A stretch of DNA of 64,000 bases, from NCBI GenBank assembly GCA_049514435.1, contig JBEKVB010000002.1, forward strand, positions 1 to 64,000. Reading direction: 5' to 3'. Made by a program: the position numbers and the translations under genes. Each line of letters opens with the position of its first letter. The stretch's first letter is position 1. This document shows positions 16,601 through 24,940 of this stretch, piece after piece. The stretch is from UBA4810 sp002479215. Lineage in GTDB: Bacteria; Desulfobacterota; Syntrophia; Syntrophales; Smithellaceae. The notes under the pieces are model-generated. The model was not told the origin of the DNA and searched no databases. It saw only the letters and a list, made by a program, of their open reading frames with translations.

Positions 16601-18106
16601 TTACTTTTTCGCTTTTGCCTTCTTGGCTAAAGCTTCGCGATCACCACCGCTCATGCCGGCAATATACTTGACCAGCTTCTTCCGGGACTCGATGTCATAC
16701 TGAGTCGTGATGGCGATCTGCTCCATGATCGGCGAACCGCCGCCGTGGTAGCTACCGATGTTGTGGATACCGGCCGTGGCCGAACACATGGCATCACCCA
16801 AGAATCTCCAGAACTGAGCCTGATCTTCCGATGACATATTCGGATTACGCTTTGTGTATTTCAAAAGCGCCTCGCCCGTTGCCGGATTGATAAAATCCTT
16901 CTCATGCGGGAATGTCGCCACAACGCCGCCCGCGATGTCACAGAGGATTTCCGCCTCGCGCCAAACCGCTTCGCCGGATAAACAACGCCCGACGTTACAG
17001 TAGATCGAATTGGGAATGAAGGAACCGGGACCATAGGGAACAAAGCCAACACCCGGTATATAGACCTCGGGTTTGCCCAAATCGGAAGCGGTATATCCCG
17101 CGGCATAACCAAGTTCGGTGGTCATGATCAGTTCCGCCAGCTTTTCCCGGACATGAGACTGCTTGTGAATATTGTTCACTTCGGCACCTAGAGCAGCCAT
17201 TCCCATGATGACGTCGCCAATGGCCGGCTTACAGCCGGAATAAGAATGGCGATGGAACAGGGCAAACAAAAGTGCACAGGCGCCACCGTGCTGATATTCC
17301 CCGGCCAGAAAGACTCTTTCCCAAGGAACAAAACAGTTGTCGAAAATCATGTACGAATCGGTAGCACCCGGAACAAAACCGCGTTTATAATGATCCCGGG
17401 GACGAAGGTTATGAATGGTAACAACCTGCTTCAAACCTTCCCAGTCGCCCGGAACGGCAAAAGCTACTGCGTAATCCTTGTCCTCAGGACGCAGGGCGCG
17501 GGTGGGCAGTACCAGAACTTCGTCGGCCACGGAAGCCTCGGAAATGTGAACCTTGCAGCCTTCCACGATTATGCCGTCCTTTGTTCTTTCCTTAATGCGC
17601 ACATACGCACCGGGATTCGGCTGGTCGGCCGGTCGCAGCATGCGGTCGCCCTTCACATCCGTCTGAGCACAGCAACCAACAAGATCTTCCTTCTGAAAAC
17701 GGGTCAGCCACTTCTTGAAGTTTTCATGGTAATTGGTCTCCCCTTTTTTCACCTTGTCCGCCTCAAAAGAGACGTTATAGATAGCATTCGAGCCATCGAT
17801 ACCCATGCAACGCTGGATACAACCACCAACTTTCTGGCATAGCATGCGGGTCATATCCTGCTTTCTATGCAGGTCTTCCTTGTTCTGGTGGATGTGGGTG
17901 AAACGGTTGATCTTTTCTCCGGTGAGATGGGAAGTAGCCGTGCACAACTCCTGATTCTCCGGTTTGGCCGCCTCATCATATGTCGTACCGATAGTATTGA
18001 GGCAATCCATCTGCAGTTCGTCCGTCCGGTCAATTAACTGACCGTCATAGTAAATATTCCTTTTCATCTTGGACAGACCTTTAATGTAATCTTTCTTGGT
18101 TCTCAT
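16601..18106 (-). CDS. AbfD-like flavoprotein, divergent paralogue (4-hydroxybutyryl-CoA dehydratase family)
   Basis: 501 residues from ATG 18106, chosen because AGGAG lies 7 nt upstream of it; seven extra codons are possible. The family's iron-sulfur ligands are present: C96 and C100 (GGCIQRC), H285 and C292 (HRHSYSGC), followed by K293. Two positions differ from AbfD of Clostridium aminobutyricum: the Thr of HQTGA is Ser (HISEA), and the Glu of the ESMHGAGSP motif is Gly (GSYHGGGSP). A different substrate or reaction is therefore likely. The family dehydrates 4-hydroxyacyl-CoA through a flavin/iron-sulfur radical mechanism; sequence relatives are aromatic monooxygenases. Confidence 0.85.
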   Translation of the reverse strand: MRTKKDYIKGLSKMKRNIYYDGQLIDRTDELQMDCLNTIGTTYDEAAKPENQELCTATSHLTGEKINRFTHIHQNKEDLHRKQDMTRMLCQKVGGCIQRCMGIDGSNAIYNVSFEADKVKKGETNYHENFKKWLTRFQKEDLVGCCAQTDVKGDRMLRPADQPNPGAYVRIKERTKDGIIVEGCKVHISEASVADEVLVLPTRALRPEDKDYAVAFAVPGDWEGLKQVVTIHNLRPRDHYKRGFVPGATDSYMIFDNCFVPWERVFLAGEYQHGGACALLFALFHRHSYSGCKPAIGDVIMGMAALGAEVNNIHKQSHVREKLAELIMTTELGYAAGYTASDLGKPEVYIPGVGFVPYGPGSFIPNSIYCNVGRCLSGEAVWREAEILCDIAGGVVATFPHEKDFINPATGEALLKYTKRNPNMSSEDQAQFWRFLGDAMCSATAGIHNIGSYHGGGSPIMEQIAITTQYDIESRKKLVKYIAGMSGGDREALAKKAKAKK

Positions 18107-18139
18107 GGTGATACTCCTTTCTTTCAATGTCTTTTTTCA

Positions 18140-18877
18140 TTAGTGTGTTTTTCTTGCTTGAGGAACCTTCGCGGCGCCTTTAAGCGTTTTTTTTAATATT
18201 TCCTTTGTCTGGAGAAGCTTCCCAAAAATCCGGGCGGCTTCCGGTTCCAGATAAAGCGTCAATCCGGCATTTTCTTCCTTGGCCCGAATACCATCCAAAA
18301 TAATTTCGATAAAAGGATCGAGCATGTCCATTATGCTCGTCTTTCTTTTCGGCATTCCCTGCATATGCCAATGAATAAATAAGTGTTCAATAGTGCCCAT
18401 TAACATGGAACGGATAAGATAGGGATTGGAATCTTTTTTGAACGTGCCGTCCGCGATTCCTTCCCTGATGCAATCAAGAAGGCTGTGCGCCGAACGACGA
18501 ATCGCCGCGTGCGCGGGCGTCTGACGGAACCGCTTGTTGGACATGAGTTGAAGAAGAACAAGGGCGGAATAATGGGGATTCGATTGATAAAGTTGAACGT
18601 AGGACAGCAGAATGGCGCGCATCTTTCCTTCCACATCTTTAATAAAGGGTATAACTTTTGATGATTCCTCAAAGGTTTCGTTGGATATCTTTTCGGGAAT
18701 AGCAAAGAGGAGATCTTCCTTGGTGCCGAAATACTCATAGATTGTGGCTTCCGAAACTCCCGCTTCTTTACTGATTTCGGTAATCGTCGCGTTTTGGAAA
18801 CCTTTTTCGGCAAAAATACGCAAGGCGGCGTCCATGATCCGGTCTTTTCTGGTCTTGGCTCTGCTGTGATCAGCCAT
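18140..18877 (-). CDS. TetR-family transcriptional regulator
   Basis: 245 residues. The N-terminal helix-turn-helix is plain: RIMDAALRIFAEKGF, ATITEISKEAGVSEATIYEYF, GTKEDLLFAI. The C-terminal half is a helical ligand domain. It lies between the enoyl-CoA hydratase (upstream) and the divergent AbfD-like gene (33 bp downstream), all on the same strand, so it likely controls this catabolic island and probably itself. FadR/PsrA-like TetR proteins respond to acyl-CoAs; that link is inference. Confidence 0.92.
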   Translation of the reverse strand: MADHSRAKTRKDRIMDAALRIFAEKGFQNATITEISKEAGVSEATIYEYFGTKEDLLFAIPEKISNETFEESSKVIPFIKDVEGKMRAILLSYVQLYQSNPHYSALVLLQLMSNKRFRQTPAHAAIRRSAHSLLDCIREGIADGTFKKDSNPYLIRSMLMGTIEHLFIHWHMQGMPKRKTSIMDMLDPFIEIILDGIRAKEENAGLTLYLEPEAARIFGKLLQTKEILKKTLKGAAKVPQARKTH

Positions 18878-18909
18878 GAAAATATCCTTTAAACAGTGTT
18901 AAGAAACAC

Positions 18910-18985
18910 TAGATTATTATAGTCGCACTGTCAAGTCTTATTTTATTTCATAGTATGACTATGATATTTCACAAATATTTATAGT
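18910..18985 (-). promoter_or_regulatory. probable TetR operator region
   Basis: The 170-bp gap before the TetR gene has the inverted repeat CATAGT-ATG-ACTATG (18949-18963) and, read on the minus strand, two GACTATAA boxes on either side (near 18984 and 18920). TATAAT and TTGACA hexamers are both there but at poor spacing. The arrangement fits autoregulation by the adjacent TetR. Confidence 0.45.
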
Positions 18986-19046
18986 CACATAAGAAAAAAG
19001 GCTATTTTTCACGGCGGGGTTATTCACTGTAATATCATCTGTATGG

Positions 19047-19814
19047 CTATTTCTTTTTCATTGCCACAAGCTTTGCCTGCAACGCATCGATTCTCCGGTG
19101 ATTGTCTTCCGAACCGATATAGGTCCTGAATAGCCACTCCTGGAGGCGCATGGCTCCGTCCAGGTCTTCGTTCAATATTTTATTGGCCAGCTGCTTGGTT
19201 TCCTTTAAACAACCCCTATCGTAAGTCGCCATTTCGCGCGCAATTACTCCTACCGATTCCAGAAGCTTACCTTCGGGAAAGACCTTGCTCACATATCCCA
19301 TACGCTCCGCTTCCTGGGCATCATAGATTCTGCCGGTCAAAGCGACTTCCTTGGCCCGTCCAAGACCGATGATTCGCCAAAGCGGATCCATAATCGGCGT
19401 AAGAGAAAGAACAATTTCGCGCTGGCCGAATTTGGCGCGTTCGGAAGCATAACGCACATCGCACATCATGGTGAGATCGAAGCCCCCGGCGATGGCCGCG
19501 CCTCCCACCGCGCAGATAACCGGCTGATCGCAAAATAAAATTGCGCGGTACGCCCGGTGGAAAAGAGCCGTGTAGGCCTCATTGGATACTTTCTCCAATT
19601 TCCTTATCTCCTTGAGATCGAAGCCTGCGGAAAAATATTTCTCTCCTCCGGTAAAAACGATAACGTTTATGTCTTGTCTTGTGCCGAGATCAGTGAACAA
19701 TTTTTCCATTTCTCCCAGAACCTCCGGCGCAAGGGCATTGCCTTTGTCCGGCCGGTTGATCGTTACAGTCGCGACTTTCGCTTCCACGGAAAGCAATAAA
19801 TATTCCCAGTCCAT
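19047..19814 (-). CDS. enoyl-CoA hydratase/isomerase family protein
   Basis: 255 residues. Crotonase-fold marks are the oxyanion-hole loop YFSAGFDLKEI and CAVGGAAIAGGFDLTMMCDVR. The position that is Glu in hydratases after the GG lies in a Gly/Phe/Asp context, so isomerase or dehydratase activity is possible. AAGGTG lies before the ATG. It is upstream of the TetR gene and follows the second AbfD-like gene by 35 bp, so it is part of the same minus-strand run. It probably hydrates or isomerises the crotonyl-CoA-like product of the AbfD-type enzymes. Confidence 0.9.
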   Translation of the reverse strand: MDWEYLLLSVEAKVATVTINRPDKGNALAPEVLGEMEKLFTDLGTRQDINVIVFTGGEKYFSAGFDLKEIRKLEKVSNEAYTALFHRAYRAILFCDQPVICAVGGAAIAGGFDLTMMCDVRYASERAKFGQREIVLSLTPIMDPLWRIIGLGRAKEVALTGRIYDAQEAERMGYVSKVFPEGKLLESVGVIAREMATYDRGCLKETKQLANKILNEDLDGAMRLQEWLFRTYIGSEDNHRRIDALQAKLVAMKKK

Positions 19815-19849
19815 ATAGCTTGCACCTTTCCCTTTCTAATTTGATTAGT

Positions 19850-21289
19850 TTATTTATCTATTTTAGCCAAAGTTTTCGCCAACTGCATTTTTTGCGGCAA
19901 ATTGCCAAGGCGCTGATACATGACCCTCTGGCTTTGAGGAGAGCCCGCCCCATGCATACTTTCGATAAGGCAGGTACCGCCCGTCATATTCTCGATGAGT
20001 CTCAATATTTTCATTCTTGTCTCTGCCGAAACGCCCTTTATGCCCGCCATATATTTCTCGACGTATTTTCCGATCTTCTGGCTTCTCAGATCCTTGTCAA
20101 AGGGAAGCGTGGCCATGATGCCTCCCGCTATATCGTGGGCGAGACGGGAAATTTCATAAATATTCCTGGTAATATTATGTTTGGCGCAATTGGCCAAAAG
20201 CGGATCGGGATAATAAGCTCCGCTTTTTGTTTTAGAACCCATGGCGGAACAGGCAAGCGATGAAGAATAAACTGTTTCGACCAGATGAATCATCTCAACT
20301 AGCTTATCCTTAATATGAGACGCATTCAATGTACCCTGGTACTGGGCAGCGAGCGCTGCCGCTCCGATAATGACATCAGATACTCCACCTTTGCAGCCGC
20401 CATAATTCTGCCGGTGCAATGTGGCGAAGCGCTCCACAAGAAGGCCGGTAAAATCTATTTCTCCGCACATGAAAACCCTCTCCCAGGGAACAAAAACATT
20501 TTCAAAAATGACCAGCGCTTCACCGCCGACAACACCATATTCAATATTGCCCGCGTCAATACCCTTTTCAAATTTTCTTTCTTCATTGGTCTGCCTTCCG
20601 AAGATTAGAGTGATGCCTTGTGCATTCATAGGAATAGCCGCCGCGACGGCGTAGGCCTCATCCCCTTTTCCCATAGCCTGCGTCGGCATGATAATAATCT
20701 CATGGCTATTGACTGCTCCTGTCTGATGCGCTTTTGCCCCGCGAATTACGATACCGTCTTTTCTTTTTTCTACAATTCTTGTAAAGACATCGGGATCGTC
20801 CTGTTTATGCGGGCGTTTGGATCTATCCCCTTTCGGATCGGTCATTCCCCCTGCTGCTATCAAATTTTCGGACTGAATCATTTTCAGATATTCGGTGAAG
20901 CGCGGGAAATAATTGGTGCCGTGCGCTTCGTCAATTTCGTAGGTTGTCATATACAGAGCATTCAAGGCGTCAAAACCGACGCAGCGCTGAAAGCAACTTC
21001 CCGTTTCGTGGGAAATAAGCCGCAGCATTTGAACTTTTTTAACCAGATCATCAACAGATTGATGGATATGAGTGAAGCGGTTGATTTTCTTCCCTTTCAA
21101 ATGGCTCGTGGCGGTAAGGAGGTCTTCATGTTCCGGCATTAAGGCCAACTCATAGGTTTTGGCCGCGGCGTTAATATGAGGGATGAAGGCCGGGTGGGTC
21201 GTGACATCGTCAACATGTTCTCCATTGTAGTAAACATTCAATTTTTGGCGCTTCAGGCTTTGGATATAATCTTGCTTTGTTTTAATCAT
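19850..21289 (-). CDS. AbfD-like 4-hydroxybutyryl-CoA dehydratase family flavoprotein, paralogue 2
   Basis: 479 residues, and the numbering matches Clostridium AbfD. Iron-sulfur ligands are C99, C103, H292 and C299; K300, Y296 and T190 are in place, and the Glu of ESMHGAGSP is present near residue 444. It keeps every active-site position I could check. The reaction is either 4-hydroxybutyryl-CoA dehydration to crotonyl-CoA or the same chemistry on another 4-hydroxyacyl-CoA, with FAD and one [4Fe-4S] cluster. Ribosome site AAGGGG before the ATG. Confidence 0.88.
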   Translation of the reverse strand: MIKTKQDYIQSLKRQKLNVYYNGEHVDDVTTHPAFIPHINAAAKTYELALMPEHEDLLTATSHLKGKKINRFTHIHQSVDDLVKKVQMLRLISHETGSCFQRCVGFDALNALYMTTYEIDEAHGTNYFPRFTEYLKMIQSENLIAAGGMTDPKGDRSKRPHKQDDPDVFTRIVEKRKDGIVIRGAKAHQTGAVNSHEIIIMPTQAMGKGDEAYAVAAAIPMNAQGITLIFGRQTNEERKFEKGIDAGNIEYGVVGGEALVIFENVFVPWERVFMCGEIDFTGLLVERFATLHRQNYGGCKGGVSDVIIGAAALAAQYQGTLNASHIKDKLVEMIHLVETVYSSSLACSAMGSKTKSGAYYPDPLLANCAKHNITRNIYEISRLAHDIAGGIMATLPFDKDLRSQKIGKYVEKYMAGIKGVSAETRMKILRLIENMTGGTCLIESMHGAGSPQSQRVMYQRLGNLPQKMQLAKTLAKIDK

Positions 21290-21479
21290 ATATTCCCCCC
21301 TTCATATTTTGGACGGGTTCGCTTATTTAACTTATTTTTATGTCCCAGATAGACCGTACCATTAATTTTCTAATTTGATTCTGATTCTTTAAGAGGAATA
21401 TCCGGCATTATGATTTATTTCCAGTCATTAATTTGATGAAAACGCGAGCTACAAACCGGCATCAGTAGGCAAGGCTTCA

Positions 21480-21785
21480 TTATTTCAACTTTTTTATTTT
21501 TCTCGCGGCAATATCAGCAAGTTTTTCTTCCGGCGCATTTTCCAGATCGACCGACTTACCCGCCACAAGTATCCATTGACGGGCTAGATTTCTAATTTCC
21601 GGTTTTTCCACGCAAGCCGATGAACATCCACAAACCATAATTCCTATATCCCATGGATTAGAGGATGACTCCGTGGTGAAGCTATATTCGGGGGGCAGAG
21701 CTTTCCCAATTTCACAAACCAACTTTGCTCTATCGATGAGAGGGTTACAGCCGCCGCAATATTTTATGCCTATACCTACTAGCAT
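21480..21785 (-). CDS. small Cys-rich protein with CGGCNP motif, unknown function
   Basis: 101 residues. The N-terminus GIKYCGGCNPLIDRAKLV and the central VCGCSSACVEKPE give six Cys in two groups, suggesting metal or iron-sulfur binding or redox chemistry. I recognise the CGGCNP..DR phrase from small uncharacterised proteins of anaerobes but cannot name a function. It lies between two AbfD-like genes, so a role in cluster assembly or as a redox partner is possible. Start at 21785 has AAAGG about 11 nt upstream, inside copy 2 of the 85-bp repeat. Confidence 0.7.
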   Translation of the reverse strand: MLVGIGIKYCGGCNPLIDRAKLVCEIGKALPPEYSFTTESSSNPWDIGIMVCGCSSACVEKPEIRNLARQWILVAGKSVDLENAPEEKLADIAARKIKKLK

Positions 21786-21795
21786 TCATTCGTAT

Positions 21796-21880
21796 ACCTT
21801 TGTTGGCTACGTCATCGGCTCCTCAACGTACAAACACTACGCCTGCGTCGCCTTTTCCCTGCCGCCGCGGTATACTTTTG
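21796..21880 (+). repeat. 85-bp dispersed intergenic repeat, copy 2
   Basis: Matches the reverse complement of 13451-13535 with the same spacing of conserved blocks (GTTGGCT, TCGGCTCCTCAACGTA, GCCTGCGTCGCC, CTGCCGCCGCGGTAT). It lies immediately upstream of the CGGCNP gene and overlaps its likely ribosome site. Confidence 0.75.
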
Positions 21881-21942
21881 ACTGCAAATCGGTCAATAAT
21901 ATACCACGCCGCCTGAATTAATTACTTTAAAATCAAAGCCGG

Positions 21943-23394
21943 TTAATCTTTAATCCCGGCGATCTCTTTGGCCAGTTTCTTTTTGTGATCGAGATTGCCC
22001 TGGCGCCCGATCATAATGCGTTGTGCCTGCGGTGAACCGGCACCGTGCATGGATTCCGTACGATAACCGACCGCGGCCGTACCCAGCGTGATATTTTCCA
22101 CCAGTCTTAAAACGCGGCAGCGGTTCTCTGTAGGCACAGACTCAATTCCCTTGAAATATTTTTCGACTATTTTACCGATTTCCGGGTGACGCAAATCCTT
22201 TTCGGAAGCCATCGTGACCATCAATCCACCGGCAATATCCTCGGCCAATCGGGCAATTTCATATGGCAGCCTGGTAACATTTTGTTTGCAGACATTGGCC
22301 AGCAGCAAATCAATCAGGTAGGTGCCGGAAGCGGTCTTGTGCCCCTGTGCCGAGCAAGCAATGCCGCAGGAGTATAGAGTTTCATTCAAATGCATCATCT
22401 CTATGAGTTTATCTTTGACATGGGAGGCCTTGGAAGCGCCGTTGTAGTCGGCTGCCAGAGCCGCCGCGCCGATGAGTACATCGCCGACACCGACTTTACA
22501 ACCGCCATAACTCTGGCGATGATAACCGGCGAACCGCTCCACCAGAAGTCCGCTGAATTCATATTCGCCGCACATAAACACGTTTTCCCAGGGAACGAAT
22601 AAATTGTCAAAAACCATAAGGGCTTCGTGGCCGCCGAATTGCCGGTTGCCTACATCGATTTCACCGCCTTCGAGCTTGCGCGTGTCACATGATTGCCGTC
22701 CGTAAATATAGGATATGCCTTCCGCATCGGCGGGCGCGACAAAAGAAAGGGCATAGTCGGCATCGTCTTTGGTCATGGCTACCGTCGGCATAACCAAAAT
22801 CCAATGGGAATTTATGGCTCCTGTCTGGTGAGCTTTAGCTCCCCGCACGACAATGCCGTCCTTCCTTTTTTTCACAACGTGGGTGTAAAGGTCGGGATCC
22901 GCCTGTTTACCGGGCGGCAGAGAACGGTCGCCTTTGGGATCGGTCATCGCGCCGTCCACGGTTAAATCTTGTTCCTGGATCATGTTAAGAAATTTAAGAA
23001 AACGCTCATGATATTTGGTGCCCAATTTTTGATCCATTTCAAACGTTACGCTATCCACAGCATTGATGGCATCCATGCCCACGCAACGCTGAAAGCACGA
23101 CGCTGTTTTTTGTCCCAGCAGTCTCTGCATTTTGACTTTTTTAACCAAATCATCTGTGCTTTGGTGCAGGTTACAGAACCGATTAATTTTTTTCCCGGTC
23201 AGATGTGATCTTGCGGTCATCAGGTCTTCATACTCGGGATTATGAGCAAGAGCGTAAGTCATCTTTACGGAATTCATGGATGGCCTAATGATTGGATTAT
23301 CAACCGGATTTTTCACCAGTTCACCCATCAAATAGACTTTAAACTTCATTTTGCGCAAACTCTCTTCATATTGTTCAGCAGTTTTCAGCGCCAT
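21943..23394 (-). CDS. abfD: 4-hydroxybutyryl-CoA dehydratase / vinylacetyl-CoA isomerase (AbfD-like), paralogue 3
   Basis: 483 residues, the closest of the three to Clostridium AbfD. Cluster ligands are C100, C104, H292 and C299, followed by K300; Y296 is present, the Thr is in AKAHQTGA, and the catalytic Glu lies in TESMHGAGSPQAQRI (residue about 447). AbfD turns 4-hydroxybutyryl-CoA into crotonyl-CoA and isomerises vinylacetyl-CoA, using FAD and a [4Fe-4S] cluster; it is oxygen-sensitive. GAGGAGG lies before the ATG. It heads this part of the island, and a possible promoter lies at 23508-23536. The gene symbol is by similarity; the true substrate could be a longer or branched acyl-CoA. Confidence 0.88.
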   Translation of the reverse strand: MALKTAEQYEESLRKMKFKVYLMGELVKNPVDNPIIRPSMNSVKMTYALAHNPEYEDLMTARSHLTGKKINRFCNLHQSTDDLVKKVKMQRLLGQKTASCFQRCVGMDAINAVDSVTFEMDQKLGTKYHERFLKFLNMIQEQDLTVDGAMTDPKGDRSLPPGKQADPDLYTHVVKKRKDGIVVRGAKAHQTGAINSHWILVMPTVAMTKDDADYALSFVAPADAEGISYIYGRQSCDTRKLEGGEIDVGNRQFGGHEALMVFDNLFVPWENVFMCGEYEFSGLLVERFAGYHRQSYGGCKVGVGDVLIGAAALAADYNGASKASHVKDKLIEMMHLNETLYSCGIACSAQGHKTASGTYLIDLLLANVCKQNVTRLPYEIARLAEDIAGGLMVTMASEKDLRHPEIGKIVEKYFKGIESVPTENRCRVLRLVENITLGTAAVGYRTESMHGAGSPQAQRIMIGRQGNLDHKKKLAKEIAGIKD

Positions 23395-23507
23395 TGCTTA
23401 ATGCCTCCTCAAATATTCATACTAACAGGATTTTCAAATTGAACCAGCGTTGTTTAGTTTAAGATAATACGATATTAACAAGATGATTCAATCGACAATT
23501 TTAATTT

Positions 23508-23536
23508 ACTTTAGGCATGAGAAGAAAAATTGTCAA
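23508..23536 (-). promoter_or_regulatory. possible promoter of the abfD-like gene
   Basis: Minus strand: -35 TTGACA (23531-23536), 17-bp spacer, -10 TAAAGT (23508-23513), about 110 nt before the ATG at 23394. The -10 matches the consensus at four of six positions. Confidence 0.45.
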
Positions 23537-23570
23537 ATTAATTTCATCCAGAACTTAGAACATCCGCAAT

Positions 23571-23930
23571 TTATGAGCTTAGTCCCCCCCCCGGCAAAGG
23601 ACACGACTTAACAAAATCTGCCAGTTGTTTCTCGCTTAAACCCATACCCGGCTCTCCATCCAAGCGCTTGGAAACAGCGCCCTTCTCAAAGAAAAGAACG
23701 GTGGGAAAAACATCTACTGAATATTTATCTCCTACACTTTCCCGGTCATCTTGAATACGCAAAAAATGCCGCCGTTCTTCCTGAGCATACTGCTGAAATA
23801 TAGGCAGAAATCTTCTACAAAAAGGGCACCAAGAAGCGTAAACAAGAGCGATTACCCTGTCTTTTGTCTTTAAAATTTTGTTCAGATCATTTTCGTTATC
23901 GACTAGAACACATTTGTCATCTGAATTCAT
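23571..23930 (-). CDS. thioredoxin-family protein
   Basis: 119 residues. ALVYASWCPFCRRFLPIFQQ holds the CxxC redox pair (CPFC rather than CGPC), and VFPTVLFFEKG holds the cis-Pro. It lacks a signal peptide and is probably cytoplasmic. Ribosome site AGGAG before the ATG. It follows the DUF362 gene by 13 bp and may be co-transcribed with it. It could keep oxygen-sensitive flavoproteins of the island reduced; that role is inference. Confidence 0.88.
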   Translation of the reverse strand: MNSDDKCVLVDNENDLNKILKTKDRVIALVYASWCPFCRRFLPIFQQYAQEERRHFLRIQDDRESVGDKYSVDVFPTVLFFEKGAVSKRLDGEPGMGLSEKQLADFVKSCPLPGGGLSS

Positions 23931-23943
23931 GAGTTTCTCCTTT

Positions 23944-24888
23944 TTATCCTCGCTGCAGTATTTCTGCGATTTTGTCGCGCATGTCAGCGCTTTTGGTATC
24001 TGCCGGAATGATGTCTATCTCGGCAGGAGTTGCGGCGCCCAACCCCAATTCAACGGCACGGGCAATTTGTTCTTGCTCAAATATTTTCGTATTCATGATC
24101 CGGTCATTGCTGCCGAGGTATTTCAAAACGGCTACACCTACCGCGTCCATCGCCACACGATCTTTTGCCGCTAAAAAAACATTCCCCCGGGCCAGTTTTC
24201 CGGTGGCCGGCCCTTCGTCCACAAAAGCTTCGATCCCGTCCATGACTACCAATTGAGGATTAAAGGGTTGATTGATCTCGGCAATCATCTTGCGCTGATG
24301 AGGAGAGGTATGCAATTCATGCATATAGGAATATCCGTTGCGCTCCGTAGGAACAACGCCGACATGAAGTTTCAAGGATAAGGTAAAGACTCCTCCGAAT
24401 TGATGCGTTTTCAGACAGCCTGTAGAAACTAGGCATTCGGCCTCCAGAATAGGACGGGCAACGCGGAATCCGTTTGCCCAATGGCCACCTTTCGGCTTAA
24501 ATTCCACCCAGTCTTTTTCTTTTAAATCATCAAAATCAATAACCCGGACATCCAGTTTCTGCAGAACAGGCAAGACCCCTTTGAGTTCCATAACCTTCCT
24601 TGTCCGCGGCCAGCTTCTTTCTCCTACACTTATGGACTTGGCCCCCATAGCCCATAGCTCTTCCGCCAGCGCCGCCAGTGTATCATTGTGCGTGGAACCG
24701 GGCGTGGGATCGGCCGTATTGAAATTAGGTTTGATAAGAACGTGTTTCCCTTTTGCCGGATTAACATTCAGCGCTTTCAGGGAAGCACTGACTCCTTCTT
24801 TGCGATCTTCGGTCTTGGCCAAAGCTACCCGGCTTTTAGTATTAACCACCGGAAATACCCCCTTATTGGAATTCAATATTTCTCGCAC
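23944..24888 (-). CDS. DUF362 family protein
   Basis: 314 residues. The N-terminal half has GKHVLIKPNFNTADPTPGSTHN and IGERSWP-like (SVGERSWP) phrases typical of DUF362; later come KTHQFGGVFTLSLKLHVG and MDGIEAFVDEGPATG. The family is common in anaerobes and often carries or pairs with ferredoxin domains, but no cluster Cys motif is seen here. The start is GTG at 24888 with AGGA upstream. Function unknown. Confidence 0.85.
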   Translation of the reverse strand: MREILNSNKGVFPVVNTKSRVALAKTEDRKEGVSASLKALNVNPAKGKHVLIKPNFNTADPTPGSTHNDTLAALAEELWAMGAKSISVGERSWPRTRKVMELKGVLPVLQKLDVRVIDFDDLKEKDWVEFKPKGGHWANGFRVARPILEAECLVSTGCLKTHQFGGVFTLSLKLHVGVVPTERNGYSYMHELHTSPHQRKMIAEINQPFNPQLVVMDGIEAFVDEGPATGKLARGNVFLAAKDRVAMDAVGVAVLKYLGSNDRIMNTKIFEQEQIARAVELGLGAATPAEIDIIPADTKSADMRDKIAEILQRG

Positions 24889-24940
24889 AATTTCCTGCAG
24901 AAAATAATCTTATATAATATCATAATTTTTTGTTGCTTTT

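Noticed and set aside
18985..19015. Third copy of the stress/conduit promoter block (TTTTTCACGGCGGGG)
   Set aside because: Only the TTTTTCACGG part matches; no -35 or -10 is in place on that strand.
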